The notes under the pieces were generated by a model. It did not search any database, was not told where the DNA came from, and saw only the letters and a program-made list of their open reading frames with translations. A DNA stretch of 64,000 nucleotides from Jeotgalibaca dankookensis (GTDB taxonomy: Bacteria; Bacillota; Bacilli; Lactobacillales; Aerococcaceae), in contig NZ_CP019728.1 of NCBI RefSeq assembly GCF_002005405.1, forward strand, positions 124,001 to 188,000. The letters run 5' to 3'. Shown one piece after another: positions 40,904-50,381 of the stretch (position 1 is the stretch's first letter; the number at the start of each line of letters is the position of its first letter). Position numbers and translations under genes: made by a program.

Positions 40904-41647
40904 TTAATTTAAAAGTGCTTTTACAAAGAAATCAGTAACTTTTTCCATAGTAGGGGACTTAACTAAGTGTTCTTCTTTTTCAGAAACAAATTGAATAGAT
41001 TTTAAATCAGGATTTTCAGCCACAAATGCTGCTGTATCCTCATAAGGCACCACCACATCTTGCCGACCATGCCAAATAAAGAAGGGACGATCCGCTATTT
41101 TTTCAGTTTGTAAAGATAAATCGTATTCCGGTATCCAATTGGTGAGCGTCTCATAATCTTTTGGCAGATAACGATCACCGGCTTTCACATTGGCTTGAAT
41201 GCGATCGCGATAAGCGACTAGTTTAGGAGAGCCCATCACACAAGCGGCCGCCTTAATTTCTGGATGATGAGTGAGCAAGCCACAGGTTGTCATCCCACCC
41301 ATTGAAAGGCCCCCAACACCAATGACATCACTGACCACTCCCTTTTTACGGAAATGATCCAAAATAAATCCAAACTCGAACAAGTTGGATTGAATACTTT
41401 GCCAAAAAGTAAAAGATGGAATCTTCGAAACAGGTTGCTTTCTTTCGCCATGATTCATAGAATCTGGGAGTAAAATTCTAAAACCTTCTCGCGCCAATGA
41501 ACGAGCTTGAGTCAAATTTAACTCTTTCGATGATTGCCAACCGTGGTAATAAATAATTAGTGGTAATTTTTCATTTCGCATTTCATAAGGGACAACTTCT
41601 AAAAGTGGAATAGCCCCTAACATTCTTTTCCGAACAACTATTTTCAT
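40904..41647 (-). CDS. Alpha/beta hydrolase (YitV-like esterase)
   Basis: A 247-residue serine hydrolase. Nucleophile elbow GVGGLSMGGMTTCG (Ser near residue 113), oxyanion HGW in IIYYHGWQSSKE, acid in WHGRQDVVVPYED and likely His in EKEEHLVKSP. This matches the YitV-type hydrolases of Firmicutes, close to prolyl-oligopeptidase-like esterases. The start at 41647 follows AAGAGGTG. Natural substrate unknown. Confidence 0.88.
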   Translation of the reverse strand: MKIVVRKRMLGAIPLLEVVPYEMRNEKLPLIIYYHGWQSSKELNLTQARSLAREGFRILLPDSMNHGERKQPVSKIPSFTFWQSIQSNLFEFGFILDHFRKKGVVSDVIGVGGLSMGGMTTCGLLTHHPEIKAAACVMGSPKLVAYRDRIQANVKAGDRYLPKDYETLTNWIPEYDLSLQTEKIADRPFFIWHGRQDVVVPYEDTAAFVAENPDLKSIQFVSEKEEHLVKSPTMEKVTDFFVKALLN

Positions 41648-41879
41648 AACAAACACCTCTTACCTATCATATCAAATGCGCTTTCCAAAACAAATAAAAG
41701 AAGCTTAACTTGTACGAAAAGATAGACATTCGGGTGGATAAGTGGTGTATGATAGGATTATTAAATCCTATACTTTAAGTCAAAGACTTAGTTTTATTGT
41801 CTCTCGGGCACTTGTTACGTCGGTGAGATTAAAAGTTATTTGAAGAGGCATTATAAATAATGAAAAAAGGAGCTTTAGT

Positions 41880-42401
41880 ATGAATCAAGAAGAGCTTATA
41901 ACTGCACTGGAGGACCGTTTTATAAAAAATAAAAATCGTCATGAGCAACTTACTTGGCAAGAAATAAAAGAAAAACTAATAGCGCAACCAGACAAAATTG
42001 CCATACTTTTTAAAATGGAAGCAAGTGGTGGAGAGCCGGATATTCTGGGGAATGATTTTATCTTTGTGGATTGTTCACCCGAAACGCCCATTGGACGCCG
42101 CAGTATTTGTTATGACCGTCTAGCGTTGGATAGTAGAAAGAAAAACAAACCGGCTAACGATGCCATTACTATGGCGAAGGATATGGGGATCGAGCTATTA
42201 ACAGAAACGGAATATGCAACTCTTCAATCTTATGGAGAATTTGACACGAAAACTTCTTCCTGGATAAAAACCCCTGATGACATTCGAAATCTTGGTGGTG
42301 CGCTATTCTGTGATTGCCGATATGGTAGAGTTTTTACTTATCACAATGGAGCAGACTCTTATTATAGTGCACGCGGTTTTCGTGGAAAATTGATACTCTA
42401 A
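41880..42401 (+). CDS. DUF4256-family protein
   Basis: A 173-residue conserved protein of the DUF4256 type: ALEDRFIKNKNRHEQLTWQE at the start, then the typical FIFVDCSPETPIGRRSICYD, ITMAKDMGIELLTETEYATLQ, DIRNLGGALFCDCRYGRVF and YYSARGFRGKL. Full length. Function not known. An AAAGGAGCTTTAGT site lies before the ATG. The antiporter gene follows after 24 bases, so the two may be co-transcribed. Confidence 0.88.
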   Translation: MNQEELITALEDRFIKNKNRHEQLTWQEIKEKLIAQPDKIAILFKMEASGGEPDILGNDFIFVDCSPETPIGRRSICYDRLALDSRKKNKPANDAITMAKDMGIELLTETEYATLQSYGEFDTKTSSWIKTPDDIRNLGGALFCDCRYGRVFTYHNGADSYYSARGFRGKLIL

Positions 42402-42425
42402 ATTGAAAAAGAAAGAGGTATACGC

Positions 42426-43604
42426 ATGCTACTGTCATTCGCACTTATATTTTTAGTAGGGATTACTTTAGGAAGAATTTTTGAAGTGATTAAGCTCCCC
42501 AAGTTGATTGGGATGCTTTTAACGGGAGTTTTACTAGGTCCTTACGTTTGGAATTTGATCGATCCGACTGTGTTAGAAATCTCAACAGATCTGAGACAAA
42601 TTGCTTTAATTATTATTTTAACGCGCGCAGGACTTAATTTGAATATTGATGATTTAAAAAAGGTGGGGCGTCCAGCCATTTTAATGTGTTTTGTCCCAGC
42701 AACTCTAGAAATAATTGGGATGATGTTACTAGCGCCACGTTTCTTAGGAGTTACTCTTTTAGAAGCAGCAGTAATGGGTACGGTTGTAGCAGCTGTTTCA
42801 CCAGCAGTTATTGTACCTAAAATGCTCGTTTTGATGGAAGAAGGGTATGGGACTAAAAAGAGTATCCCACAGATGGTTTTGGCCGGTGCATCAGTTGATG
42901 ATGTTTATGTGATTGTTCTGTTTACTGCTTTTGTTGAATTATTAAAAGGAGGAACCATCCAAGCACGTGATTTCTTAGCAATTCCAAGTGCCATTATTTT
43001 TGGAATCATTGGTGGTGTGATTGTTGGACTAGAGCTTATTTATTTATTCAAACGTGTCTCTATGCGTGATACGACTAAAGTGGCGGTTATTTTATCGGTT
43101 TCGTTTATTCTCGTAGCCTTAGAGCAAGCACTCAACGGTATTATGGGATTTTCAGGTTTGTTGGCAATAATGGCGTTAGGAGTGACCATTCATCAAAATA
43201 ATGTCGATACGGCCCAACGCTTATCCAATAAATTTTCTAAATTATGGGTTGGAGCAGAAGTGTTTTTATTTGTTTTAGTAGGCGCAACGGTTAATATCTC
43301 TTATGCTTTCAAAGCAGGAACAGCTGCTATTCTTTTAATTTTAGCTGTTTTAATATTTAGAACGGTCGGTGTCTTTATAAGTTTAATTGGCACAAATCTT
43401 AATAAAAAAGAGCGGGTCTTTACAGCTTTTTCTTATATGCCTAAAGCAACGGTTCAAGCTGCAATTGGTGGGTTACCCTTAGCAATGGGATTAGCAAGCG
43501 GCGAATTAATTTTAACCGTAGCCGTTGTAGCTATTATGGTAACCGCCCCCTTAGGAGCAATTTTAGTTGATAGCACATATAAGAAATTTCTTAAACAAGA
43601 ATAA
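42426..43604 (+). CDS. Cation/proton antiporter (CPA family)
   Basis: A 392-residue membrane protein with about 12 segments resembling NhaP/KefB-type Na+(K+)/H+ antiporters. LPKLIGMLLTGVLLGPYVW is the typical first repeat, and the transport-site region reads VLAGASVDDVYVIVLFTAF with the conserved Asp-Asp pair near residue 160. The cytoplasmic TrkA/RCK domain of KefB-like proteins is missing, so it is of the short type. Ion specificity unknown. Confidence 0.87.
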   Translation: MLLSFALIFLVGITLGRIFEVIKLPKLIGMLLTGVLLGPYVWNLIDPTVLEISTDLRQIALIIILTRAGLNLNIDDLKKVGRPAILMCFVPATLEIIGMMLLAPRFLGVTLLEAAVMGTVVAAVSPAVIVPKMLVLMEEGYGTKKSIPQMVLAGASVDDVYVIVLFTAFVELLKGGTIQARDFLAIPSAIIFGIIGGVIVGLELIYLFKRVSMRDTTKVAVILSVSFILVALEQALNGIMGFSGLLAIMALGVTIHQNNVDTAQRLSNKFSKLWVGAEVFLFVLVGATVNISYAFKAGTAAILLILAVLIFRTVGVFISLIGTNLNKKERVFTAFSYMPKATVQAAIGGLPLAMGLASGELILTVAVVAIMVTAPLGAILVDSTYKKFLKQE

Positions 43605-43606
43605 AC

Positions 43607-43636
43607 AAAGAGCTATGCCGCAGCATAGCTCTTTTT
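43607..43636. terminator. Bidirectional terminator
   Basis: AAAGAGCTATGC pairs perfectly with GCATAGCTCTTT around a 4-base loop, between converging genes. Confidence 0.92.
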
Positions 43637-43648
43637 GATTGCCTAAAA

Positions 43649-44605
43649 TTAAAGACTGAAATCAAGTATCGGTCCCAAAGGAACAATGCCATTGGGGTTA
43701 ATCGTTTTGTGGCTACGGTAATAATGTTCTTTGATGTGGTCAAAATCCACGGTTTCCATAACACCCGGGTAATGGTAGAGTTCACGCGTATAGCGCCACA
43801 AGTGTGGATATTCAGTTAAATGGCGCAGGTTACATTTAAAGTGCCCATAATAAACAGAGTCAAACCGGATGAGCGTCGTAAAGAGGCGCCAGTCTGCTTC
43901 AGTGATCTGGTTCCCCATTAGATAAGGCCCATCTGTTAACCTTACTTCTAACGTATTCAAAGCTTCAAAAAGATTAGTAACTTCTTCTTCATACACGCTC
44001 TGCTTCGTTGAAAAGCCAACTTTATACACGCCATTATTAACCGCATGATAAACCAGATCATTCACACGATCAATCTCCTCTTGTAGCTCTTCAGGATAAT
44101 AATCACCTTCACTGGCTCCTAAATGATCAAAAGCCGAATTCAGTATGCGCATTATTTCAGAAGATTCATTACTCACAATTTTATTTGTCTTTTTATCATA
44201 AAGAATCGGAACCGTTACACGTCCACTATAGTTGGGATCCGCATGGATATAAATTTGGTACAAATAATCAGCCCCAATAATCGGATCCGCGACAACACCC
44301 GGTCCCGTCTCAAAAGACCAACCATTAGCTAGCATCAAGGGGTTTACAATCGAAACGGAAATCATATCCTTTAGCCCTTTGATGCTACGCATAATCATGA
44401 CCCGACTTGCCCAGGGACAAGCCAACGATATATAAAGATGATAGCGATTTTCTTCGGCTTTGAATCCTGATTCGCCAGTTGGCCCTGCACTCCCATCAGC
44501 AGTAACCCAATTGCGAAACTGTGAATCTTGCCGAATAAAATGACCATCTGCGTCTTCAGCAAGGTTCCAATCCACTCGCCATTTCCCATTAACCAATAAT
44601 CCCAT
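43649..44605 (-). CDS. Glutathionyl-hydroquinone reductase-like protein (YqjG/ECM4 family)
   Basis: A 318-residue glutathione-S-transferase-fold protein of the Xi class. The catalytic Cys is in LYISLACPWASRVMIMRS near residue 56; the family interface PDPNYSGRVTVPILYD-like part (HADPNYSGRVTVPILYDKKT) and NESSEIMRILNSAF follow, with the helical C-terminal domain after residue 165. The ATG at 44605 follows AAAGGAAG; the longer frame to 44668 has no site. These enzymes reduce glutathionyl-quinones; whether the cell makes glutathione is not visible here. Confidence 0.9.
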   Translation of the reverse strand: MGLLVNGKWRVDWNLAEDADGHFIRQDSQFRNWVTADGSAGPTGESGFKAEENRYHLYISLACPWASRVMIMRSIKGLKDMISVSIVNPLMLANGWSFETGPGVVADPIIGADYLYQIYIHADPNYSGRVTVPILYDKKTNKIVSNESSEIMRILNSAFDHLGASEGDYYPEELQEEIDRVNDLVYHAVNNGVYKVGFSTKQSVYEEEVTNLFEALNTLEVRLTDGPYLMGNQITEADWRLFTTLIRFDSVYYGHFKCNLRHLTEYPHLWRYTRELYHYPGVMETVDFDHIKEHYYRSHKTINPNGIVPLGPILDFSL

Positions 44606-44688
44606 TTTATTTCTTCCTTTCGCCTTCATATTTCTTTCATTATAACAAAGGCTTGTGCCATTCATCAAAGTAAAACCAAATCTAACCG

Positions 44689-44802
44689 CTAGTGATGAAA
44701 AAATGCCTTATTTAATCACAACCAATGCAAATAAATAAGCTAGTGATGAAATAGTCGGTTTTTTCATCATTAGAAGAGATTTAAGCTAGGCTGGTGATGA
44801 AA
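44689..44802. repeat. Dispersed palindromic motif cluster C
   Basis: CTAGTGATGAAA occurs at 44689 and 44740, TTTCATCATTAG at 44762, and CTGGTGATGAAA at 44791-44802. The middle two form a hairpin with a 10-base loop. The cluster ends about 50 bases before tRNA-Ser. Confidence 0.8.
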
Positions 44803-44853
44803 ATGTTGAAAAAACTCTTAATTTTTCTAAGAATTAATGTTAAAATAATAAAC

Positions 44854-44941
44854 GGAGATTTACTCAAGAGGCTGAAGAGGACGCACTCGAAATGCGTTAG
44901 GCGTCGTCAGGCGTGCAGGGGTTCAAATCCCCTAATCTCCG
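44854..44941 (+). tRNA. tRNA-Ser (anticodon CGA)
   Basis: The acceptor stem GGAGATT/AATCTCC is perfect. The anticodon stem ACGCA/TGCGT encloses CTCGAAA with anticodon CGA. A long variable arm (GGCGTCGTCAGGCGTGC region) and a GGTTCAAATCC T-loop follow; discriminator base is G. CCA is not encoded. The long variable arm and the anticodon make it a class II serine tRNA reading UCG. Confidence 0.95.
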
Positions 44942-44956
44942 TCTATTCTAATAAAC

Positions 44957-45002
44957 AAGTCTTAAGGTGTTATTCATTTAACGCGTTAAGGCTTATTTTT
45001 TT
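44957..45002 (+). terminator. Terminator after tRNA-Ser
   Basis: AAGTCTTAA pairs with TTAAGGCTT (one wobble), followed by ATTTTTTTG. Confidence 0.75.
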
Positions 45003-45083
45003 GTTGCGGATGGGAGGGTCTGCTTCGTTAGTTGAAGGCAGCTGTGGTATTATAAGTAAGAATAAAAAAATAGGTGAGGGAAT

Positions 45084-46067
45084 ATGAATATACGTAATTA
45101 TAATATGGATGTCTTAAAAGCATTAGCGATTATATCGGTAATTTTATTGCACAGTTTAACCTTTAAAACGGAACTAAAAATTTTAGCACCTCACCACATT
45201 AAGCAAGCTGTACCAGTTTTTATGATACTGACTGGCTATAATACAGCAAAGTCTTATCAAAAAAGAGGATTTAAGACCTTGCCCCAGTTTTACGAGTTTA
45301 ACTACTTACGGAAACGATTGGAGCGACTCATTTATCCCTTCGTATTTATTTGGTTGTTACAGATGTTGACTCTTTTTTTATTTACAGATAAATTGGATTT
45401 AAGTTTGTTTATCCGCTCATTTTTTAGAGGTGGTCGCGGACCGGGGAGTTATTTTGTACCGATTATTGTCCAAACAACTTTACTCTTACCTTTTATTTAT
45501 TTATTTTTGAAAAAGAATAAAAAACAGCCCGTATTAATAATGTTTCTGGTCAGTTTAGGCTTAGAATTATTTTCGCGACTGACGGATATGGGCGCCGCTT
45601 CTTACCGTCTCCTGGTCTTTCGTTATGTATTTGCTCTAACATTAGGTGTTTGGTTGGCTATGAATGATAAAAAAGTTAATTACAAATGGTTAGCGTTTCT
45701 ATCTATAGTAAGCTTCATTTATATCACAGCAGTGAATTATTTCGATTGGATTTTTATTATGGAAAAATATTGGGAAGGTTCACACGCACCCGCTTACTTT
45801 TGGACACTTTTAATTGTTTTCATCGGATTAAAACTTCCGCCAGTTAGAATCGAGAGAAAAGTCAATCGTATTTTTGTAAAAATTGGGCAAGCCTCATATC
45901 ATATCTTTTTAGCGCAGATGGTTTATTTTTGGCGGTTAAAGGATCTTTTGCCCCCGTTACCACCAGCTGTAAAACTTTCTTTGAACATGGTGCTATGTTT
46001 AGTGCTAGGGTTATTGTTTTTTGAACTTGAAAAGTTAGCTTGGAAAAGAGTCGTATCCAAGAATTGA
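45084..46067 (+). CDS. Membrane acyltransferase (acyltransferase 3 family)
   Basis: A 327-residue integral membrane protein with about ten segments. It opens with the family NYNMDVLKALAIISVILLHS, including the His of the active site (about residue 24), and has the Arg-rich FNYLRKRLERLIYPF loop. The C-terminal SGNH domain of OatA-type proteins is missing. It may O-acylate a wall or surface polysaccharide. GGTGAGGG precedes the ATG. Confidence 0.88.
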   Translation: MNIRNYNMDVLKALAIISVILLHSLTFKTELKILAPHHIKQAVPVFMILTGYNTAKSYQKRGFKTLPQFYEFNYLRKRLERLIYPFVFIWLLQMLTLFLFTDKLDLSLFIRSFFRGGRGPGSYFVPIIVQTTLLLPFIYLFLKKNKKQPVLIMFLVSLGLELFSRLTDMGAASYRLLVFRYVFALTLGVWLAMNDKKVNYKWLAFLSIVSFIYITAVNYFDWIFIMEKYWEGSHAPAYFWTLLIVFIGLKLPPVRIERKVNRIFVKIGQASYHIFLAQMVYFWRLKDLLPPLPPAVKLSLNMVLCLVLGLLFFELEKLAWKRVVSKN

Positions 46068-46190
46068 ACGGAAATCAATAACGTTTTTTGTGAATTCTAT
46101 TAGGAACATCATGAACTTATAATAAAGTGCGTCCTTGTGTCATGTTAGAATAAGACTTAGGAACTGTTAAAAAATGGAGGCCAGTGGAGA

Positions 46191-46640
46191 ATGAAGAAAA
46201 TGATTTTAGCTTTTTTAGTAACCGGTTTTCTAGTAGGCTGTGGAGAACAAACGGAGGTAGAAACAACCGCGCAATCGGAAGTTTCTACTACGCAAGAAGA
46301 AAATATTGAGTTTACATCTGGGGTTAATAATTTAGATTTTTCCCTTGCCGATAAAGAAAATAATATCGAAATTTCCGGCCGAAGCTTGGATGGAGAAGAC
46401 GTTTATGTTGTTCAAGACGGCGAAGTAATTGATAAACTCGAAACAGATGATCAAGGAGCATTTGAATTTAAACAAAAAATCCATATTGATACAGTCTGGT
46501 TTATTTTTACAACCGATGAGTTAAACGTCGGTGATACAGGGATTAAAGAAGAAAGTCTAAGTGATTATCGAGAAGTAACCGCTACACCTGATTGGGAATA
46601 TGTGGATGAAAATCTCCCTAAAGAAGAGTCAGCAGAGTAA
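46191..46640 (+). CDS. Putative lipoprotein
   Basis: A 149-residue secreted protein with signal peptide KKMILAFLVTGFLVGCGEQT; the Cys of the lipobox is near residue 17. A Ser/Thr/Glu-rich spacer follows, then a beta-rich domain (ISGRSLDGEDVYVVQDGEVI, then DDQGAFEFKQKI) like small Ig-type extracellular modules. Highly acidic. Function unknown. A GGAGGCCAGTGGAGA site precedes the ATG. Confidence 0.8.
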   Translation: MKKMILAFLVTGFLVGCGEQTEVETTAQSEVSTTQEENIEFTSGVNNLDFSLADKENNIEISGRSLDGEDVYVVQDGEVIDKLETDDQGAFEFKQKIHIDTVWFIFTTDELNVGDTGIKEESLSDYREVTATPDWEYVDENLPKEESAE

Positions 46641-46663
46641 ATAAAAAGAATTTAGAGATAAAC

Positions 46664-46692
46664 TTGCTATTTATATATTTATAAGGTATACT
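46664..46692 (+). promoter_or_regulatory. Sigma-A promoter of the cold-shock gene
   Basis: TTGCTA, 17 bases, TATACT. Transcription would begin near 46699 and leave a leader of about 117 bases, typical of cold-shock mRNAs. Confidence 0.75.
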
Positions 46693-46784
46693 AATGATAG
46701 TGTTTTTGGTTAGGACAACGTTAAAAATAAGTGGGATCGTAATACATATCACTTCGTGTCGTACAAAGATAACTAAATAAATTT

Positions 46785-46798
46785 GTGCTTATAAGCAC
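46785..46798 (+). promoter_or_regulatory. Hairpin in the cold-shock leader beside the ribosome site
   Basis: GTGCTTATAAGCAC is a self-complementary 14-mer that ends 2 bases before GAGGAGG. It could place the ribosome site under temperature-dependent folding. Confidence 0.5.
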
Positions 46799-46815
46799 GA
46801 GGAGGATATTATATT

Positions 46816-47016
46816 ATGGAACAAGGTACAGTAAAATGGTTTAACGCAGAAAAAGGTTTTGGATTTATCGAACGTGACGGACAAGATGATGTATTCGTAC
46901 ACTTCTCAGCAATCCAAGACGAAGGTTTCAAATCTTTAGACGAAGGTCAATCAGTGACTTTTGACGTAGAAGAAGGAAACCGTGGCCTACAAGCTACAAA
47001 CGTAGTTAAAAACTAA
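46816..47016 (+). CDS. Cold-shock protein, CspA family
   Basis: A 66-residue single-stranded nucleic-acid-binding protein. Both RNA-binding motifs are intact: RNP1 KGFGFIER (15-22) and RNP2 VFVHFSAI (about 27-34); [12 protein letters not shown] is the typical start. It acts as an RNA chaperone and antiterminator in the cold or in rapid growth. A long leader and a strong promoter lie upstream and a terminator downstream; it is a single-gene unit. Confidence 0.96.
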   Translation: MEQGTVKWFNAEKGFGFIERDGQDDVFVHFSAIQDEGFKSLDEGQSVTFDVEEGNRGLQATNVVKN

Positions 47017-47031
47017 TTTTATAACTGATAG

Positions 47032-47061
47032 AAGGTGAGCTATTTATAGCTCACCTTTTTT
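47032..47061 (+). terminator. Terminator after cold-shock gene
   Basis: AAGGTGAGCT pairs with AGCTCACCTT around a 6-base loop, followed by a T run. Confidence 0.9.
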
Positions 47062-47125
47062 GTTGTTTTATTTTTACCACCTTTTTTGGTAACGTGCTAT
47101 AATTGTTTAAATAAAAAAGAAATGG

Positions 47126-48835
47126 GTGGCAAAATTGAAATTTTCTGAATACGAATATCACCGACCAAGTTATGAAGACTACAAATTGCAAGCAGAAAAA
47201 GCCATTGCTAAATTAAGCCAAGCACAAGTTGCTGACCAAGCACTTGCTGCAGTGACTAAAATGGGTGCTTTACTCAGTGAATTTGATAAACAAGCACAAC
47301 TTGCTTTGATCCGTCACTCCATTAATACGAAAGATAGTTTTTACCAAGCTGAACAAGATTTTTGGGATCAACACCAACCTCTGTTCGAAGCAATCAACAC
47401 CGAGTATTATCGAGCGCTTTTAAAATCTCCTTTTCGAGTGGAGTTAGAACAAGTTTTGCCTAAACAATATTTCAAAATGGCAGAATATAAATTAAAGGCC
47501 TTTAGTCCACAAGTCATTGAAATGCTCCAAAAAGAAAATGAACTAGCAAGTAGCTATGACAAATTAATTGCCAGTGCCCAAATTGAATTTGACGGTAAGA
47601 TTTTAAATCTTTCTGCCTTAGGACCGTATCAACAATCAACAAATCCAGCGATTCGTAAGGCAGCTTCTGAAGCTTACTTCCAATTTTTTGAAGAAAACGA
47701 AGTGAAAATTGATGATCTTTACGACCAACTCGTCAAATTACGCGACAAAATCGCTAAACAGCTAGGCTTTAAAGACTTTGTCGAGCTGGGTTATATTCGC
47801 ATGGAACGCTATGATTATGATCGGCAAATGGTTCAAACTTACCGCGAAAACGTTCTAGAAGATGTCGTTCCACTTGCGCAAAAGTTATATGAGCGCCAAG
47901 CCAAACGTATTGGTGTTGAAAAAATGCACTACTATGATTTGAATTTAGAGTTTCTAGATGGGAATGCTACTCCTAAAGGGGATCAAGCTTATATTTTGGA
48001 AATGGGCAAGAAAATGTATCATGAATTATCAGCTGAAACAGAAACCTTCATCGACTATATGTATGCAGGTGACCTTTTAGATTTAGAAACAAAAGATGGC
48101 AAGCAAGGTGGGGGTTATTGTACCTTTATACCTGGCTACGATTCGCCGTTTATTTTTGCTAACTTCAATGGAACCAGTGGTGATATTGATGTGCTTACGC
48201 ACGAAGCCGGACACGCTTTCCAAGTTTTCCAATCGCGCTGGATTCAGCAACCAGAACTCGTTTTTCCAACGAGTGAGAGTGCAGAAATTCATTCAATGAG
48301 TATGGAGTTTTTCACTTATCCATGGATGGAACTATTTTTCAAAGAAGAAACTGAAAAATATAAATTTAGTCATTTAAGCGGTGCCGTTCAGTTCTTACCT
48401 TACGGTGTGCTCGTGGATCATTTCCAACATGAAGTGTATGAAAATCCTGAGATGATGACTCCAGCTGAGCGTAAAGCGGTATGGCGTAAACTTGAAAAAA
48501 TCTACACCCCCCACAAAGATTATTCAGATAATGCCTTTTTAGAAAAAGGAACCCTTTGGTACCGTCAAGGACACATTTTTGATACGCCTTTCTATTACAT
48601 CGATTATACCTTGGCTCAAGTGTTGGCTCTCCAATTTTGGAAACGTGCTATTATTGATAAAGACCCTACAGCTTGGAAAGACTACCTAGCTATTTGTGAA
48701 GTAGGGGGGACAAGTAGTTTCTTGAAATTAGTGGATTTAGCTAATCTAAAATCACCTTTTGAAGAAGGTTCCTTATCAGAAGTGATGCAAGTTATCGATA
48801 AACAACTAACTGCTATTGATGATCGTAAGTTATAA
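47126..48835 (+). CDS. Oligoendopeptidase, M3 family
   Basis: A 569-residue zinc metallopeptidase cutting short peptides in the cytoplasm. Zinc site DVLTHEAGHAFQVFQ (HEAGH near residue 360) with the downstream Glu in SESAEIHSMSMEFF. FSEYEYHRPSYEDYKLQAEK is the typical start of the Lactobacillales PepF-like branch. The start is either GTG at 47126 (given) or TTG at 47135, which has GGGTGG at a better distance. It is shorter than classical PepF (about 600). Confidence 0.92.
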   Translation: MAKLKFSEYEYHRPSYEDYKLQAEKAIAKLSQAQVADQALAAVTKMGALLSEFDKQAQLALIRHSINTKDSFYQAEQDFWDQHQPLFEAINTEYYRALLKSPFRVELEQVLPKQYFKMAEYKLKAFSPQVIEMLQKENELASSYDKLIASAQIEFDGKILNLSALGPYQQSTNPAIRKAASEAYFQFFEENEVKIDDLYDQLVKLRDKIAKQLGFKDFVELGYIRMERYDYDRQMVQTYRENVLEDVVPLAQKLYERQAKRIGVEKMHYYDLNLEFLDGNATPKGDQAYILEMGKKMYHELSAETETFIDYMYAGDLLDLETKDGKQGGGYCTFIPGYDSPFIFANFNGTSGDIDVLTHEAGHAFQVFQSRWIQQPELVFPTSESAEIHSMSMEFFTYPWMELFFKEETEKYKFSHLSGAVQFLPYGVLVDHFQHEVYENPEMMTPAERKAVWRKLEKIYTPHKDYSDNAFLEKGTLWYRQGHIFDTPFYYIDYTLAQVLALQFWKRAIIDKDPTAWKDYLAICEVGGTSSFLKLVDLANLKSPFEEGSLSEVMQVIDKQLTAIDDRKL

Positions 48836-48837
48836 AT

Positions 48838-48870
48838 AAAATAGAGTTGCTTCGGCAGCTCTATTTTGCG
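48838..48870 (+). terminator. Terminator after oligoendopeptidase gene
   Basis: AAAATAGAGTTGC pairs with GCAGCTCTATTTT around a TTCG tetraloop. Confidence 0.88.
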
Positions 48871-48963
48871 TATATTCAGTGTTTTTTTTGAAAAAATGCT
48901 TAGGTATAGTACAATGTAAAGTATGACTAAAATACAAATAAAGAAGGAAAGTGTAAAGAAAAA

Positions 48964-50343
48964 ATGTTGGAAGGTATAAAGGAACGATTGAGCTTTAAAA
49001 ACCCCATTAATGCAGACATTATTAAAATAGCCTGGCCGGTCTTATTAGAGCTAATATTGAGTTCTGTTTTCGGAATGATTGATATGATGATGCTTGGAAA
49101 TATAGCTGATCCTAGTTATGCAGCGACTGCCGTTGCCTCAGTAGGGATAACCAACCAGCCTCTCTTTCTCGGCTTAGCAGTTGTTCAAGCCCTGAACGTC
49201 GGTGGTACCGCCATTATTGCGCGCTATTTTGGTGCCGGGAAAAAAGACAGAATGGAAAATATCACAAAACATGTCTTAATTATTAGTATGGTTTTAGCGC
49301 TTCCTATAGCAGCGTTTGGATTTATTAATGCTCCTGCGATTCTTTTGTTTATGGGCGCAGAGCCAGGGCTGCTGGATATTGGAGTCGATTATTTCAGGAT
49401 TATCTGCATTAGTTACTTATTCCAATCTTTTAACTTTGGTGTTACAGGTTCCTTACGTGGAATTGGTGAAACTAAAGTTCCTATGAATATCAATATTCGT
49501 GTGAACTTCCTAAACGTATTAGGAAATGCGATTTTAATTTATGGTCTGTTTGGTGCACCAGAATTACGTATTGTTGGGGCAGCGATTTCAACTATGCTAG
49601 CTAACTTTGTCGCAAGTATTTTTATGGTTCGCTACTTAATGTCCGGAAAGAGTGAGTTACGCTTTTCCTTTAAAAATAAATTTAGATTTTCAAAACATAC
49701 ACTTAAAAACTTAATTCGAATTGGATTGCCTTCAGCCTTGGAACAATTAGTCATTCGAGTAGGTGTTATCTTGTTTGTTCAAGTCGTTTCCGGTCTAGGG
49801 ACAGTCGTCTTTGCGGCTCATCAAATCGGTATGAGTATCTTATCTCTGACTTTTGTTATCGGCCAAGCTTTTGGGATTTCTGCTTCTGCTTTAGTCGGTA
49901 GAGCTTTAGGAGCCAAGGACGCTAACCGTGCTGAAAAGTATGCCCATAATAGTTCCATGATGGGGAGCGCCAGTGGGTTTCTTGTAGGTGTTATCCTGTT
50001 TATCTTTTCAGATTTCTTCGTTGGGTTATTTTCGCAAGATCCAACGATTATTGAAAATGCTTCAGCAGCTTTGAAAATTGCAGCAGTTATTCAACCTTTC
50101 CAAGCCAATCAACTGATTGTCGCAGGCTCTCTACGCGGAGCGGGAGATACACGTTTCCCGCTTGTATCTTCAATTGTAGGGATTTTGGTTATTCGGGTTG
50201 TCTTAGCCAATATCTTTATTGGCGTATTCGGCTGGGGCCTAACTGGTGCGTGGATAGCTGTTGTAATCGATCAATTTGTTCGTTGGATTCTGATTCGTTT
50301 CCGTTTTCGTTCTGGAAAGTGGAAAAATATTCATTTCGCTTAA
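48964..50343 (+). CDS. MATE-family efflux transporter
   Basis: A 459-residue membrane protein with 12 segments in two six-helix bundles. DIIKIAWPVLLELILSSVF-type start, TSRS-like ASVGITNQPLF and GSLRGIGETKVPM / GSLRGAGDTRFPL in corresponding places of the two halves are typical of the MatE family. It exports drugs or metabolites driven by Na+ or H+. Stand-alone gene. Confidence 0.92.
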   Translation: MLEGIKERLSFKNPINADIIKIAWPVLLELILSSVFGMIDMMMLGNIADPSYAATAVASVGITNQPLFLGLAVVQALNVGGTAIIARYFGAGKKDRMENITKHVLIISMVLALPIAAFGFINAPAILLFMGAEPGLLDIGVDYFRIICISYLFQSFNFGVTGSLRGIGETKVPMNINIRVNFLNVLGNAILIYGLFGAPELRIVGAAISTMLANFVASIFMVRYLMSGKSELRFSFKNKFRFSKHTLKNLIRIGLPSALEQLVIRVGVILFVQVVSGLGTVVFAAHQIGMSILSLTFVIGQAFGISASALVGRALGAKDANRAEKYAHNSSMMGSASGFLVGVILFIFSDFFVGLFSQDPTIIENASAALKIAAVIQPFQANQLIVAGSLRGAGDTRFPLVSSIVGILVIRVVLANIFIGVFGWGLTGAWIAVVIDQFVRWILIRFRFRSGKWKNIHFA

Positions 50344-50353
50344 CGTTTTAAAG

Positions 50354-50381
50354 CCACTTGTCTCTGACAAGTGGTTTTTTT
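50354..50381 (+). terminator. Terminator after MATE gene
   Basis: CCACTTGTC pairs with GACAAGTGG, followed by seven T. Confidence 0.9.

Noticed and set aside
44794-45087. 97-residue ORF across tRNA-Ser
   Set aside because: It runs through the tRNA gene and its terminator and has no family likeness.
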